DNA of 64,000 nt from Aricia agestis (GCF_905147365.1 NC_056425.1:13853001-13917000); one strand, 5' to 3'. Positions 12,901-28,000 are shown, numbered from the stretch's first letter. Notes: generated by a model from the letters alone, not told the origin. Made by a program: numbers and translations.

Positions 12901-15900
12901 TTAAATATAAATAATTATTATAAATACGTTGTTTAAATGTATTAATTAATTATATTATAAGGTTTATAATTAAAAGACAAGTAGCAAACTGGAATTAATG
13001 TATTCGGAGCGATCGCCCCATACTGTGAGGACTCGGGCTTTGGCAAGTGTTTAAATACTCCGTATTTATAATGATATAATTATAATAAACAGTTAATAGA
13101 ATTATATAATTTTATAGTTTCTGACGTTGAATCGACGTCACACCGCACACGTAAAACAGTTATTTTTTAACAAATTTTAACCTGCAACTACCACGCGAGG
13201 TCTTTTCTTTATTGCTCGAGAACGGTGAATTTTTCCGCGATGAAAACCGCCCTGATATGTCCTTTTTCGGGACTCAAAGTATGAAAGTATCCCCTCACTA
13301 AATATTAGCTTAATCGCTTGAGCGGTTTAAGCGTAAAGATTTAACAAACATGTATACTTTTGTATACTACTGAGGTATATAAATTTGAAATTTCCTTTTT
13401 TTACTAAAAAGTAGCAGCAGCTAGTAAACTAGTACGAATACAGTATAATAATTTATTTATTCTTTATGCACCGAGTTACAATGATACATTTAAAAGTTAT
13501 AATAATGCAACGGCGTACTTATCTCTTTAAGAGATCTCTTTCAGCAAACCTTATAAATAGTGGATTATTTGTCATAGATGGGCCATGTACACAAAGAGAC
13601 ACAAAAAACCCCTTTCTGATCTCTATTCTTTATCTACTTTTACAATATCCAAACTCCGAACCTCAATATTAGGGCAGTACCGTGGCCACTGGTGGTCAGA
13701 GGCGTGACGGTCGAGCGTGGTCAAACGTGGGCGCTGGACCGTTGACGTTTTTGTACAGATTGATCTCAACTAATTACTGAGCAGGTACTTAGGTACAGGA
13801 AGTACGAGTAGCGGTCCGTCAGATGTTGTTTATTTGGCTGTGATTCTTGGCTTTGCTGATTGAGGCTTCATTTAAAGTTTTTTTTTTTATGAAATTAGGG
13901 GGCAAACGAGCAAACGGGTCACCTGATGGAAAGCAACTTCCGTCGCCCATGGACACTCGCAGCATCAGAAGAGCTGCATGTGCGTTGCCGGCCTTTTAAG
14001 AGGGAATAGGGTAATAGGGGAGGGTAGGGAAGGGAAGGGAATAGGGGAGGGTAGGGAAGGGAAGGGAATAGGGGAGGGTAGGAAAGAGAATAGGGTAGGG
14101 GATTGGGCCTCCGGTAAACTCACTCACTCGGTGAAACACAGCGCAAGCGCTGTTTCACGCCGGTTTTCTGTGAGAACGTGGTATTTCTCCGGTCGAGCCG
14201 GCCCATTCGTGCTGAAGCATGGCTCTCCCACGTATAAGTTAAAAACAACGATTTTAAGATTTGCCGCATACATACGTTTTCCGTAGGCATTCGATTTCCG
14301 AATTCGTTTTCCGTATTCGGAAATCCAAATCGCCTTGACCTTTGCGGAATACTATAATTAACATAGACATCGACTTCGACTTGTTAATGAAGTCTGTGCT
14401 TTAGAGTATTAAATAATTTTACCAAAAAAACCGTCTTCAATCAGTATTTTCTTACCATGGAACCACTTCTGAAATGTCCTTTTTCAAACAAAAAAAATCT
14501 TTGAAATCGCTTCCTAAACTACAAAGTTTTCCGCCAAAATAAAACCTCGGTGTACGGTGGAATTGAGGAACCACCTCCTTTTTGAAGCGTGTTAAAAAGC
14601 GACGCTTATAGGTCAGCGCTACTTTAACATTGTTTTAAATTTAAAAACAAGTTATTTAGGTATTGTATGATTTATGCAGCCATTAAATGGATCACTTTCC
14701 GGTATTCGTCGCAGAACTGTTATCTACCTGTAATTTATCAACATGGCGATAAAAGTGGAAAGTATAATTAATTAGATCAACATTCTTCAGCGAGATGTGA
14801 ATTGTGATGGTCCATATTTGTATATTCCGTTCCGATCTATTTTAATCGAAATATAAAATATAAAGCTCTAGCTTAAAAACCATTTTTAAATACGTACTTA
14901 GTTGAAAAATCTAAATACAAAAAAAATATAAAGTGGCTCTATCTACTAAAACACAATATAAAGAAAGAGTTTGTAAAATGTTAAAATTTAAATCTGGTCT
15001 GTGACAGCCTGTCCTCCTAGGACGAGATCTTGCGGGACGATCTAATTACTCACGTCTGTAATGCAAATATAATTTAAATGGTACTTACGTAATATCAAGT
15101 ATTAAAATTTAAAATTATCGGAGTATTACTCCCCTCCTAATATAGCCTTTCCCTGGACTTTCACGAATATTTCAAGACTAACATTTTCCGTATCGGCTTA
15201 TCTATTCCCGAATTTTTGTTTGCGAGATTTAAAATTTATCTTCATATTTTTTTTTATGAAATAAGGGGGCAAACGAGCAAACGGGTCACCTGATGGAAAG
15301 CAACTTCCGTCGCCCATGGACACTCGCAGCATCAGAAGAGCTGCATGTGCGTTGCCGGCCTTTTAAGAGGGAATAGGGTAATAGAGGATGGTAGGGAAGG
15401 GAAGGAAATAGGGGAGGGTAGGAAAGGGAATAGGGTAGGGGATTGGGCCTCCGGTAAACTCACTCACTCGGCGAAACACAGCGCAAGCGCTGTTTCACGC
15501 CAGTTTTCTGTGAGAACGTGGTATTTATCCGGTCGAGCCGGCCCATTCGTGCCGAAGCATGGCTCTCCCACGTATAAATAGATTATAATGTTTAAGATAG
15601 ATTTCAATTTGTACACCGGTTTGGTATTTATTTTGTTTTTAAACAGTTGGTCTAGATTTCGAGATTGAAGCCTAGACGCATTTAGTGTTTATGTTTATGC
15701 AGAAATGCACCTAATTAGTAATTATAGTCACCTTTTCTATTTTAGAAAGTTTGTTTAGTTTTATAGATTTCTAGAATTAAACCTAATTTCTAATGTCTAG
15801 ACGTCTAATGAGCTAGAAACTAGAATTCTAGATTATTAAAGATGCACCTAATGACCCCTTTGCAAATTAAAATATTTAAAGCGAAAATAATAATATGATA

Positions 15901-18900
15901 CTTACTGACATTAAAAAAATAATAAGCTATATTTGAAAACTGTTTAGCAATATGCTATTTAAAATTATTGATTCATTGTTAAATAATTTGACATGCAAAA
16001 AGTACTTACAATATTTTTTAATCTCTATGGAATTTAATAAAGCTTCATTTCATTTATTTATTTATTTATTTTATAACAATAATAAACATTTATTCAACAC
16101 ACCCATACATATTTCTTATAGTGGCTGTGGCTGTTGTCAAAAAAAACTTTCCTTCTTTTTCTCTACATTTTCCCACTGTAGTCTGGCTACTCAAACATTG
16201 TTATCCATCCAATTTAAAAAGAGGCCTTCTCATGAGCATTCTACAAGAGCGATCGGTCGCTTAAATGCTCACTAGTTATAAATCATACCTAAACGTGGAG
16301 CGGATAGAGTTGTGGGATTAGAGGGGAGTCATTCAATCCCAGTTCGCTCATCTTCAATAGTATTGTGAGATACTCATAATAATATGTTAAAACGAATTCG
16401 AAGTTTAGGATTATCTTAATCTGCCCCTCCCCCCAAAGACCTATCCTGGCTACGCCCATGGGCCTTCTATTAATAAAATCTATGTCTTTATATTAGAAGT
16501 TACTAATAAAGCAGCTAATGTTGTAGTGTTCTAGATTATGATATTAATGTGATAAATTATAAAGTCGTTCACGATAGTGTAAATTAACATTTTTATTTCT
16601 ATCGCGGATCACCTCACGATATGTATCTTTTGATGATGTATTCAAATTAGCAGCATATTAGCTTTCTTCTAATACAGGTTCTATGTTAAATTAAAAAGAA
16701 AACATAGCAAAATATTATGTGTCCATTACATAATATTTTGGCACTATGCTTTCTTTCTAATTTATATAGAGCTAATTTGCCTTTATGTGGCAATTTTGGG
16801 GTGTCATCTATTTTTAGAAGCAACAGGATATTTTTGGGGCATTTGTTTTGTTTCTTTACAAAAGCTGCAAAATAAAGTATTCTAATACCAGATAATAAAT
16901 TACTTGTAACTTAATAGGTATTTCTTGAAATATAGAGTTCCGTTTTCGAAAATCGGTTTTCTTCTACGTTCATTACCACCTACCTAGTACCTATAAGGGC
17001 TCTCCAATCTCTCTAGTAGTCTAATTTTTTTATTAATTAAATGTTATTTGTTTGTTTCAGGTACGTATTAACAACTGCATATTTAGCTTTTGAAATTTTG
17101 GACACTGTTAAGTATACTCATTATGGTATTTTTATGTTTTAACTTTCAGCCAGCTGTAAATTGTAATGCTAGCTGTCTTATATAATTTTAATTATATATT
17201 CCAGTAGAAATATAATATCTGCAATGAAAAATAATATCCGAAAGTTTCTCGCACGAGCATATATTATTTTCCATTTTAATTTTCTTTTATGACCGTTCGA
17301 TTTTCATTGAATATTCTAAACGAACTTTCACAATTTAACATAAAAGACTAATAATTGTAAAGTAATTAAAAGTCACATCCGAATGTGTTTAGCATAATAA
17401 TTATTGTCAACATGTTTTGGCCCGTGTAGCCTGATGTAGCGGTTATCTGATGATATTGTAATGAGGGCTCATCGAGTGAGGTTTACGCTTGTATTCGATG
17501 TGATTTCGGTCAGATATCGGAATTTCATCGACCATCTTGAAGAAAAAATAACAGGTTGCACTTTGGAAGTCCCAGTCACAGTCCCAGTATATAAATTGTA
17601 CAAATTTGGGCATAGATTCCTGTTACAATTATTATTCCTCCGTCAGAATTCTCACTGTAATGCGCTCTTGGGGTAGATATACCCAATTTTCACCCGTCAA
17701 CCCCCACTCTCAGTGGGGCGATCGTAGAAAGGATTGCGCATAATATTAACGTGGACAAAATAAAATATTAGAACTGAAATTTAATTTAGTTTAAAAAAAA
17801 TAATTAAGTTATATAATAACTTTTAGATTCTAAAATCGATGAAATAAGTTCTAAATTACATAAATCATAGCAGGTAGAGATGAAAACGAAACAGCAAAAG
17901 GAAGCATACATTTTTGCCAGGTGGTAGAAAGAATTCTGTTGAAATGTTAATTCCTCTCCTATTACGAGGTCTATAACTCTCTGCGTCGCATCATGCGCTG
18001 AAATTCGTTAATTGCAAAAGGAACCGAGATGTAACTATCTAATGTCCTTTCTCGGGGTTTAAAGTATTTCCATACATTTTCTTTAAATCAGTTAAGCCTT
18101 TAAGCGTAGAGACTAAAGAGGTAATAGATAGACACACTTTCGCATTTATAGTATTTGTATGGATATATTCTAGAAAGGAGATCACCTGTCCAACATATCT
18201 CAATTAAAAGACCATGCCGTTTCTTCAGCGTGAACACTTTTACTGTTTTTCTCCGCTGTACTGCGAAGATGACACATTCCCAGCGTACTGCGGGGCTAAA
18301 ATGGTCTCTTTGAAGAATCATGATATGAATCATAATATGATTCATTTTTCTAAAATCGCAAAATGCAACTCTGCTTGCAATTCATTTCTGTATTTTTGTA
18401 CTGATTTGACATATTTTGTCAGTTTCACAGTTTTGACAATTCATTTTGCTGAATTGATTGAGAGGAATTGTTAAATGTGACCATTTTAGCCCCGCTGTGT
18501 GAACACACATAATGTGTGTTCATACTGGGAGGATTCATATTAATGAGTACGCGGTTACATTGGCACATTTTCTATGGCTACAACAGTCTATGCGTTTCCG
18601 GAGCTGAGCCAATTGTGTTGGTGTTTTTGAGAACCAATAGAATCGCTTTGTGTCTCTGACGGCGCTTCGCGTAATATTGCTATTGGTTTACAGAAACATC
18701 GCAACGTAGCTAATAGTTCAGATCTAGTGGAAAGGCAGCAGTGGGTATGTTCAGATCATAAAGTTAATATACCTAGCGGAATAGAGCAACAATCTCGAGC
18801 TGTCAAACGTAACCGAAATTGGTTTCATATGTGTGTAAAAATATGTGTGTAATACACTTACACAAGCATGATTGAACGTGATTTCTATGAGATTAAATTG

Positions 18901-21900
18901 TCAACGTGCGGCACGTGCCGACTGGACGTCAAAAAAAAGAGTGCTGCTGTCATGTATCACACGTCTCTTTTTACCACGCAGTGTTACTGATAGTGACATC
19001 TCTCTTGCTCAGGCCTTTGTTTCTCTATTCCGCTAGGTATATTAACTTTATGGTTCAGATAGCAAGCGTACAACAATAACCACCTCCTTTTTTGTCCGGT
19101 AAAACTCGTGTCGTGTGACAGTGGACACTAGTCCTGTCATCAATCTCTCAGGGCGTACGTTTTTGTCGCGGGCACGATTCCTTCCGTGTATCATTACCAC
19201 GAGATGCATGGCGGTAATGAAATGCTCGTTATGTTTAAACTTTAAACTATACTAGGTATTTACTATTGCAGGCAATATCACTGCGCCGAAATAGTTAATC
19301 TCGTGATAATACTTCACATAAAACCTTCACACTACGGCACCTAAATACCTTATCTGCATATTAGAAAACGCATAAAACCATGATGTATCTTTTTTTTTTA
19401 TGAAAGAAGGGGGCAAACGAGCAAACGGGTCACCTCACCTGATGGAAAGCAACTTCCGTCGCCCATGGACACTCGCAGCATCAGAAGAGCTGCAGGTGCG
19501 TTGCCGGCCTTTTAAGAGGGAATAGGGTAATAGGGGAGGGTAGGGATGGGAGTGCAAGCGCTGTTTTACGCCGGTTTTTTGTGCGAACGTGGTATTTCTC
19601 CGGTCGAGCCGGCCCGTTCGTACCGAAGCATCGCTCTCCCACGTATAAAATTCTTTTCTCGAAATATATACTATATCCACATCAAAATCCCTTCAACAAT
19701 TCGTGAGATAGATCTGTCGATTATCACTTTAAACATACAAGCATAGGGCGGCTCCGTGGCTGGTAGTTATATATCAAGTGGCGTGAGATGGCTGATATCC
19801 ACCCACCATGATTCCCTACTGGCGCTCATATAGGCGATAAACTTGGCCTATAAATATCTTAAAACTTCGCGCATATTATGATGGACTGCAGCGGAACGGA
19901 GCGCTTCTTTCATACAAGTTTTGTGACCGAGTGCAGGTCGAAAAAGTTGTATGAAAAATGCGACCTGCTCTGCTGCGATGTGCGTATGAACGTGCGTAGA
20001 AAAATATTCGCCAAATGTAGGAAAGTAATTCGAAAGAAAAAAAAATTATGAACATTGTTACGTATTTAAAAAAAATCCTGCTCAGGATTGACATCACAAC
20101 CATTTTTATGTAGCACAACAAAAACAAATAAGAAATACGGACGAAAAAATATTCATAATTTCCAAAAACATCTCAAAAATTACAAGCAAGTTTCTCGGAA
20201 CCGTCAAATGACCGTGCGCGGTCGAGTGACCGCGATATCCGTTAACCGACCGCGACAGGTGTATGCCGAGTGCCAACAGTAATCCGCCAGCACTTGTCAT
20301 CAGGCGCTCAGCTCATTAGCGATGTTCAACTCGATTATATATCGTGTTGGCATCGTGTTGATATGATATCATTGGTCGAATTCATACTAATGAAAATGCG
20401 AAAGTGTGTATGTTCACGCCTTAACGACTGAACCAATTTAGATGAATTTTGGTATGAAGATACTGGAGAGGCGCGAAAAGACATAGGTCAGTTTTTTTTG
20501 CGGAAAAATGTACGGTTCCCCGCGATTAACTAATTTCGACGCAACGGAATCGCGGACGTCATTTAGTATGAAATTTTATGTTGCTATAATATCCAGCCAC
20601 GTTTAAAATAGAAAGTATAAAAAAATTGCCTATGTCACCCTCGGCATCTACTCCAGCTTCCTTCTGATTAATTTCGTTGCGGGTCCCAAGACAGATTTAG
20701 CTTGTCCTTCGGGCATCCCTGAGATCATATCAAAGGGTTCTCGTGGTTTTTTTTTTTTTTTTTTTATTATTATAAAATTGGGGCCGTCTATAGACTGTTC
20801 GTCCATATCCTTTTTTTGTTATTTTATTATTTAGATTTTTCGCACCAAGGATAATTGAAATAATATTATGAATTTTAATTAACCTTTTAATCCCCAAGCG
20901 GCCGGATCCGGCCGCCACAGATTATACTGCAGCCATTCCGTCTACACCCAAGCGGCCGGATGTGGCCGCGCTCTTTCGTTCGATTGAATTACGTATTTCG
21001 TTGACTTAGAGACTACTTTTGTATGAAGAAGTTTGGTTAGTTATGATCTACGATAAATTTGCCACATTCTGCATGCAAAATATTATACAATCTGTGGTCG
21101 ACGAATATTTGTCAGTCATTTGAAAATCGTGAATTTTTCGTGTGTGTTCTGCCATGTTGTGTTGTTTGTTTGATATTATTGATGGATTTAACGAATGTAA
21201 GTAGTAAAATAGTTTAATTTATTAATTATAATTTATAAATAGTTTTAGATAATCATTTGAAAGAAATACTTACATCGTAATAACTTCTAGTTTACACGAG
21301 AAAATTTGGTTGTTATTTATGTGATTTGAACGCGATTTGTTTAATATTTTTGTAAATAATTGACGTTAAAAGCGTATATTATCGTGTACAAAACGATTTA
21401 GATCCTAGTAATAGTATATAATAGTATCGTTTTAGTAAAATAATCAAGATAAAAATTACCTATTTATAACGGCTTTTTGCCGGCCGCGGCCATTTTGAAC
21501 TTTATTTGTATTGCACTAAGGACGAAGTTTGCTTGTGTATAATACCAAAACCGGTTTTTATTACTCTTATCTCTTATCTGTTTATTGATAACAAGTTAAG
21601 TTATTTCAAAGAATTGTTTACATAAACAGTTTGTATAGCTCTGTGTTATTGAGATTATAATAATGTATTAATATATTTGTTGCGAAATAGTTAGAAACAT
21701 AGATTTCAAAGTTTACAGTGATGAGACAAATATCACATCTGACTAAATACTATATTATGATGGCTTGATAGATAGAAAATTTAACATATATTATAATATT
21801 TTTCACTCAAACATAAAATATGGATTAGATGTAAGGTTATTACATTATTTGTACAAAGAGGGTAGGCCGGGTGCCATTTTTTTTTGCAAACCACGTACCC

Positions 21901-21962
21901 TACATTTTTGCAAAGATTTTGGCACTTACTGAAGGGTTAATTGTGGTCCATCACGCCATGGA

Positions 21963-22012
<50 letters not shown>

Positions 22013-25000
22013 TATATATATATGTGTGTATATGTATATTTAATAGAATAGAGTATAATATGTTATACATATAATAAATAAATATATACATTTATTGTTT
22101 TATAAATTGCATAATAATAATATTAATGTTTTGAACGGTGAGGTCCCAGTCGGTGTGGCGGCCAGTAGATCCGACATTTTCCGATTTCCTTAGATTTTAT
22201 GCTGCTCCACCCTTTGCCTTTAGATGTTGTGACATTGGCTTGGTGGAGAGGGGTCACTCAAGCTGGGTGGAGTTTCTAGGTTGTTAAAAAGACATCGTTC
22301 TGTGTCGAATCTACCCGCCATGTGGCTTAGGACTTTATCGTTCCTGTCTTTTATAGCCATTTTTATATTATAATCTCTTATGTGTTCGGTTGACACCTCC
22401 GTGGCTCTTTTTATGAAGCTTGCCACAGCGTCTCCATCAGTGTCAGTGTAATAGACACAGGTGTTAGTGTGCCGGGATATGGCTACAACTGCATGAGGAA
22501 CGCTGTCATGGATTGCCAGCTTTCGGGACTTGGTCTGTATGATGATCACCGAGGGACTCGTTAATCCCTGAGCTTCATGGGTTCTCGTGGTTGGTTACCA
22601 ACTTACTACTTACCACTGTTGATCCTGGCAACACATTTTTTACGTGGGAGAGCCATGCTTCGGCACGAATGGGCCGGCTCGACTGGATAAATACCACGAT
22701 CTCACAGAAAACCGGCGTGAAACAGCGCTTGCGCTGTGTTTCGCCGAGTGAGTGAGTTTACCGGAGGCCCAATCCCCTAACCCCTACCCTATTCCCTTCC
22801 CTACCCTCAACTATTCCCTTCCCTTCCCTTCCCTACCCTCTCCTATTACCCTATTCCCTCTTAGAAGGCCGGCAACGCACTTGCAGCTCTTCTGATGCTG
22901 CGAGTGTTCATGGGCGACGGAAGTTGCTTTCCATCAGGTGACCCGTTTGCTCGTTTGCCCCCTTATTTCATTTAAAAAAAAAAAAAAAAACAGCAGTTGA
23001 GTATTGGGAATGTGTGGTGGGCCATTTGCCCGTTAAAGAAACCCTCGGCATCATTACTATTCTATTGACACCTCATTTGTTAAAATTGTACCAGTACTTT
23101 AGCCGTCACATACATACACTGTTAAAATTTATTATCCTTCCCTAAAGCCTATGGCTATTTGCCTTTTCTTAATATGGCTTAACCTTAAACACATACGAGT
23201 AATAGGTAGTAAAGTAGGTACTCTAGTACTTTAACTTACTAATTACCTAGGTGTACTAGTCGTGCTGGCTCGCATACTAATTAGGAACTAGTGGAGCCTA
23301 CGTGTGACCGAAGAATTTACTTAGGGAGCGTGCATAAATTACGCAAGCATTTTAGATTTTTTTTTCAGGAATCTATTTCCATAAAACGTTTAAAATTTCA
23401 ATAAATATAGTAATAAAATAAACAAAAAAATGCTTGTAAGAGCTTATCACAAATATAAAATAAAATTTGTTTTTTTGTTTATATTCTGATATAAACAAAA
23501 AAACAAATTTTATTACATACAAAAATGCAATATTCAAATTTATGTCGTAATAACCTGAATATAATTAAGAAGTTCTTAAACTAAAGGCCGTGTCTCCGTG
23601 TTGGAGTCCCCATCTCGATGCACAATCTGTACTCAGTTCGGGGTAAGTGCAGCGCATACTAACGATCGAATGTTGTCAAGATGGCAGCTGACTCGGCAAA
23701 CATTGTTTTGCCGTTTATGTGGGAATATGCTTGAGTGCCTCAAGGGACGCTCTTTCAACTAAGCAAGGAGTTAAAGATCCTTTATGTTGTATTTGTCACG
23801 CGGATATCTAAATTCCATTGCGCGATTTATGATTACGCGTTATGTCGGATATGAATAATGGAATAAATAAGCAAACAACATTTCAACAAAGGGGTATGAA
23901 GATTTTGGCCGACCTACTGTCCGCTATTGTGTTTTTTTGCGATCACTTTACGCGGTTTTGTCCAAGATAATTTTTTGTTTGTATTGATGTTAAGCAGATA
24001 TCCATTTCTGAAAAAGTGTGATTCTGAAATCGTATTCGTGAACACAGAAAAACACAATGGCGGACAGTAGATCGGCCAGGCTCCATATAAAAATTTTCAT
24101 ACCCCTTGGTTCAACCGTTTTAGAAAAGAGACAACAAACACCGCGACACGAGAATTTTTATTTAAGACTAGCTGTTCCCCGCGACTTAATACGTGCAAAA
24201 TCTCGGGGAGCCGCTCAGTTACCCTTAATAAAATCTAAATTCGCTCTAAACACCAAAAATCTCTGCCTTTGACGACCGCTGTGGCTCAATTGGTTGAGTG
24301 TGTGGCAGCTCAAGCTGGGGGTCGCGGGTTCGAATCCCGCCGACGGAACAAAAAGTTTTCAATATTCCCGGGTCTGGATGTGTATTAAATTATGTGTATA
24401 ATATAATAAAACTCTTAAATATATATGTATCGTATAAAAGTATTAAATATATTTCCGTTGTCTGGTATCTGTAACGCAAGTCCTTCAGGTACTTAGCACG
24501 GGGCCAGACTGACTTGGTGTGAAGCGTCCATAGATATTATTATAATATTATTATTTTAAAAGATGTGAGCATTAGGGTATAGGAAAGACAGAGGGAAACG
24601 ACTCTGTTTTACGCAGTGTAGTGGTCAGTAAGAAGAAAGAAACACATAGGCAATATTTTCGCTCATACACTAAGCGGTAGCTAATACTCGTACACTTTAT
24701 CTCCCATTGTTTGTTTGTCTGCCACTGGCCACTAACGGTAAACACACTTATTGTACTTTTACTTTTAGCGTACTGTTACTCGTTGTGTTCATTTCATGAC
24801 TCCAGTACTGTACTGACGGAGGAGGCCTCAGAAACTTTTTTTTTATGAAATAAGGAGGCAAACGAGCAAACGGGTCACCTGATGGAAAGCAACTTCCGTC
24901 ACCCATGGACACTAGCAGCATCAGAAGAGCTGCAGCAATACAGCGCAAGCGCTGTTTCACGCCGGTTTTCTGTGAGAACGTGGTATTTCTCCGGTCGAGC

Positions 25001-28000
25001 CGGCCCATTCGTGCCGAAGAATGTCTCTCCCACGTATAAACTGATGTTGAATATCTCTATATCATTTATTATTAGTAGTTACAGATAGTTTTAATGAGAT
25101 CTTAATGTAAATAAAACTAAAATGCTAAAAATTTCAAAATCACAGTTTATTAACCGCGTCATAAAGCTGTTTCAGCTGAAAATTTTATCCGTAGGCAGAT
25201 GGCGAACCTACGTAATTTGGCCGTGGTATGTCGACATAGCACGACCAAATTAAGATTATTTATTCGAAGCAATGTTAATCGTGATCTGTTGGTTGGGCTT
25301 GAAAACCCGACTGAATCATGTTGGTCTTGCCATCTGCCTATATAAATATATTAATTTCTTAGATAGAACACGACAAATTAATTATTTTTAGTTTATCGAG
25401 TTTCAACTTCTTGATTACAATCAGATCAACAAGAAATAAAATTAAATAGGTACATTTATGTGTGCTGGCCCCAATCTTATTATTTTAATGCAATTTCATA
25501 TAAGGCCACTTTACATGTGACCTTACGAATACGAAAATAAGATTCCTTTTCGACGAACCCATTTTAATGATTGTTCGCAAAAACTCCAGCCGAGATAATG
25601 TACAGTTGGAGAAATATGTCGCTTTCAGTTTCTAATGGTATTTTAATATGTAGCTTGTGTCATTATAGAGAAATTAAGTGGCGTAGGATTTACTTATCCT
25701 TAAGGTAGTTTGTATTTACTTTAGGTGCCAGTTCACTGAAATAATATTGTAATGGCAACCAGGCAGAATACATTTTTTTCGTGAAAAAAGTAAGTTGTTT
25801 CCTGCGACTTACACTTAGTTTTTCGATCATCAAAAGTATCATTAATCAAAATTGGTTTGAATTGAAGCAAAAATTCGTGTTTATAATGTCAGTAAAGACA
25901 ATCTTAAATATGATGTACTTCAGCATAATATGAATATTAAAATAATTAAGTATATTGATATGAATTTTAGCCACTGGACAACGCCTCTGTGGTCCAGTGG
26001 CTAAGAGCGTGGCTCTTGACTCGGTGGTCGTGGGTTCGATTCCCGCGTTGGAAACGTGTTATTTACAAGTTTGTTTAGGACAATGCAGGATGATCACCTG
26101 ATTGTCTAACAAGCAAGATGATCCATGCGTCGGATGGGCATGTAAAAAGTCGGTCCTGCGCCTGATCTCTTGCCGGTCGTGTCGGTCTTCCGTCCCACTG
26201 GGTTATGAGAGTAAAAGAAATAGAGTGTGCGCTTGTCTACTGCGCATACACTTGGGCACTATAAAATCACTCCTGCGTAACTGGCCTGGTTTCAATGAAA
26301 CCGGCAAAATCAGTTAATAAAATTATTATTACATATTAAAATGATTGCTTCAGCGCATACGCGTCAACCTTTGCCCTAGAGAGTTCACTTTCTAATTGCC
26401 ACTCAGATGACCACGATCATATTTTACTGTAGTGTACTGACACTACAGTTTCGTACGGCAGTTGTTCGTCATACTGATGACGTAGGAAATAATCGGCAAG
26501 TTCCCAAGATCATAGAGGGTTTTTTTTAAATCGCTTAACAGTTTTAAGAAAAAGATTGTCTTAAAAAACAACTGCTGTACGAATTTTTATAATATCCCAG
26601 GTACCGAAATTGGGTTCTTGGACAAATTGCTTTCAGTAATTTTTAAATCGAAGCAACATTTTAATTAAAATAATAACTCTAAAGTCATACTATGTGTATA
26701 ATATAATAAAAATCTTAAATATATGTATAGTATAAAAGTATTAAATATATTTCCGTTGTCTGGTACCTGTAACACAAGTCCTTCAGGTACTTAGCACGGG
26801 GCCAGACTGACGTGGTGTGAAGCGTCCATAGATATTATTATTATTATTATAACGTATCGCGAGCGAGTCGCTAAACTATTTGCTTGATACATCAAACAAA
26901 TTGACACAAGTAACTTCTCATAATTTATATATGTATATAAAACTCAACTGACTGACTGATTGACATAGTGATATATCAACGCACAGCCCAAACCACTGGA
27001 CGGATCGGGCTGAAATTTGGCATGCAGGTAGATGTTATGACGTAGGCATCCGCTAAGAAAGGATTTTGATAAATTCCAACCCCAAGGAGTTCAAATAGGG
27101 GATGAAAGTTTATATATAATAATACTTTTAACGCGAGCGAAGCCGCGGGCAAAATACATTATATGAATATACTGTTATACTCTCTGATATGATTCGAATT
27201 AGAATGAAGCTGCATTAATATTGCAAAAAATAGCAGAATAGAGTATATTTTATACAATAAACAGATTTTACTATCGGGTGATAAAAAAATTCGATTATTT
27301 CACGGGAGCATTAAACATGTTTCCGCAGCCGACTGTCTCGCTGTACATTTATTTCGCATTAAAGGTAGCCATTAGGTAGTTATTAGCGTCATAAAATTCT
27401 TCCGCGGGCTCGAGGACTGATATTGTATACATAGTACATACATACATTCTTACATGACGACCTCTGTGGCTCAGTTGGTGGGCTGTTGGTAGCTCAAGCT
27501 GGGGGTTGCGGGTTCGATTCCCGCCGACGGAACAAAAAGTTTTCAAAGTTCCTGGGTCATGGATGTGTATTAAATATGTGTATCATATAATAAAAATCTT
27601 AAATATATGTATAATATCCGTTGTCTGGTACCTGTAACACAAGTCCTTCAGGTACTTAGCACGGGGCCAGACTGACGTGGTGTGAAGCGTTCATAGATAT
27701 TATTATATCATAGATATTATAACATAAGCTTGTGTCATAATGTTGAGTACTTTCTTAGGTAATCTGTGGTTATTTGATACTAATAACTAAATACTAATGC
27801 AACGTTATGTACCTAGAGAAAAGTTTTTGTTTGGACAGCTTTGAAGCTACTCGGCCGATTTTGGTAAAGTTTTGAAGATTCTGTCGCAAATAGTTTCGTT
27901 CACAGGGACTCTACATTTGACAGGCGTACAAGCCAGGTCCATTGTATTCGGACAATCAGTTTTCTTTGCAACATAACTCGAAGATGCGTTGTTGCGAACT

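Larger units (their letters stand above)
20749..22578 (-). mobile_element. Retroposed endogenous viral element: helicase fragment of a virga/negev-like RNA virus
   Basis: The insert is flanked by a 14-base direct repeat (GGGTTCTCGTGGTT at 20735-20748 and 22579-22592). On the minus strand it ends in a run of about 20 A next to the left copy, as expected for LINE-machinery retroposition with 5' truncation. The 5' part is the viral helicase frame. A second A45 run (21965-22009) with AATAAA at 22091-22096 lies inside, so the insert may be two joined pieces. The stretch between about 20770 and 21960 is AT-rich without a recognised frame and includes the palindrome GCGGCCGGATCCGGCCGC at 20898-20915. 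Confidence 0.6.

Noticed and set aside
13978..14286. Open frames with RTWYFSGRAGPF found at many positions
   Set aside because: The same frame recurs in every family A SINE (also 15345, 24882, 54249), so it is repeat-derived.
21181..21200. ATGGATTTAACGAAT followed by GTAAGT as a possible short first exon
   Set aside because: Five codons with a donor site occur easily by chance; no downstream exon could be linked.
24271..24350. tRNA-like sequences with GGTTCGA boxes at SINE heads
   Set aside because: They lack a full cloverleaf and are followed by a shared SINE body; only 35492-35563 is a proper tRNA gene.
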